A stretch of 64,000 bases of DNA from Nitratifractor salsuginis DSM 16511. GTDB lineage: Bacteria > Campylobacterota > Campylobacteria > Campylobacterales > Sulfurovaceae. This document shows, piece by piece, positions 63,443 to 64,000 of the stretch. The stretch spans positions 620,001 through 684,000 of the forward strand of contig NC_014935.1 in assembly GCF_000186245.1 (NCBI RefSeq), written 5' to 3'. The position numbers were made by a program, and so were the translations under genes. The notes beneath the pieces were generated by a model. The model saw only the letters and a program-made list of their open reading frames with translations, ran no database searches and had not been told where the DNA came from. Each line of letters opens with the position of its first letter. Positions within the stretch are counted from its first letter, which is position 1.

Positions 63443-64000
63443 ATGGCGAGCATTTACGGTATTTTCCATCGGAGCCTGAGAGATCTGATCCGTTGGCCGG
63501 TGTTGCGGGAAGTGCTGGTGACCGGATTGCCACTGATGCTGATCTGGCTGGCCATCGGCTGGGTCGTCTGGACCCCGTTGCTGCATGTGAGCACCTGGAT
63601 CATCAGTTGGGTCCCTTTCAGTATCGTCAAAGCCAACGGAGCCCTGTTGATCCTCTTTTTGATCTGGGCTCTGGCGGTCCTGGTCTCCTATGCGTTCATT
63701 ACGGCAATGATCGCTCCGATCTTCTTCCGGAAGATGAAGCGGGGGTATTACTACTACTCTTTTGGCGTGCTGTTGTTGCTTGCCGCCGGATGGGCCTGGC
63801 TCATCATCGCCAACTGGGGGCTTCTCAACAAAGCCATCGCCGACAAACTCCTGGTCTGGCTCCCCTTTCAGACGGTGGCGGAGGGGAGTGCGATGCTGCT
63901 CAACTTCTACATCCTCTACGGCTTTTACATTTTGAGCCTCTTTCTGGTCCTTTCGTTGTTCCGGAAAGATTTTCTCGAAACGGTCCGCGAGATCAATTAC
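63443..64000 (+). CDS. EI24-like membrane protein, N-terminal part
   Basis: Runs off the window after 186 codons. N-terminal IFHRSLRDLIRWPVLREVL then at least four TM segments (TGLPLMLIWLAIGWVVW, LLILFLIWALAVLVSYAFITAMIAP, FGVLLLLAAGWAWLIIANW, YILYGFYILSLFLVLSLF). The start resembles the EI24/CysZ-type family of Campylobacterota, so a transport or membrane-integrity role is possible. Tentative. Confidence 0.6.
   Translation, partial: MASIYGIFHRSLRDLIRWPVLREVLVTGLPLMLIWLAIGWVVWTPLLHVSTWIISWVPFSIVKANGALLILFLIWALAVLVSYAFITAMIAPIFFRKMKRGYYYYSFGVLLLLAAGWAWLIIANWGLLNKAIADKLLVWLPFQTVAEGSAMLLNFYILYGFYILSLFLVLSLFRKDFLETVREINY

Overview
The window is a GC-rich chromosomal segment of a Campylobacterota bacterium, probably a Sulfurovum/Nitratifractor-like chemolithotroph. 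This rests on gene content and order: lysC-hobA-holB-folP (HobA is a DnaA partner known only from this phylum), kdsA-ribH-nusB, the futalosine-route menaquinone gene mqnC followed by an M16-like gene, and a DHPS with the long N-terminal extension. The species is not identifiable from the sequence alone.

Layout. 1-1050: 3' end of leuB and a REP-flanked, frameshifted RAYT. 1049-6943: cca, a patatin-like gene, trkA-trkH and an M20 amidohydrolase. 7058-8103: a 1046-bp IS256-type element that cut the 3' end of a small conserved gene. 8557-11032: a znuA-znuC-znuB-like metal importer, then a four-tRNA array (Lys-Glu-Val-Asp), cinA, galU and ileS. 16805-22528: two tiny membrane proteins, an NlpC/P60 lipoprotein, queA, tatC, tatB, hemW. 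22644-26663: rppH, lysC, hobA, holB, folP. 26664-30000: an AT-rich island with a BcgI-like restriction-modification pair. 30026-39177: DsrE-like, ligA, msbA-type exporter, trpS, der, MscS, DUF3108. 39233-45874: kdsA, ribH, nusB, mqnC, M16-like, recG. 45966-48117: an IS481-type element carrying a second copy of the IS256-type element, with target duplications resolved for both. 48251-58625: an orphan Cys-type formate dehydrogenase-like protein, yraN, a PAS/GGDEF-like/EAL protein, a decayed second copy of yraN, a PhyH-like oxygenase, trxA, trxB, dapB, purF, a radical SAM gene. 58764-62989: a four-gene unit, YfdX - DUF1931 (histone fold) - HdeD - DUF505. The window ends in a coiled-coil protein and a truncated EI24-like membrane protein.

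Two things stand out. First, the YfdX/histone-fold/HdeD/DUF505 unit combines a DNA-binding-type histone fold with periplasmic and membrane stress proteins. Second, many intergenic gaps carry a composite repeat that ordinary annotation would not name: arrays of 7-bp words (AATGAGG, ATGGAGA, ACTAGTA, CTCAACG, GTTGAGC, ATGGAAG and others). They are often followed by ATTTTGG or AATTTCGG and then by short perfect hairpins, mostly with 3-nt loops. The arrays repeatedly start on the stop codon of the upstream gene, and at one locus (41079-41205) the whole structure is mirror-symmetric. A separate 113-bp palindromic repeat occurs twice, before hemW's 3' end and before recG.

Most genes are ordinary housekeeping genes in short operons. 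Long antisense ORFs are common because of the high GC content and were left out.
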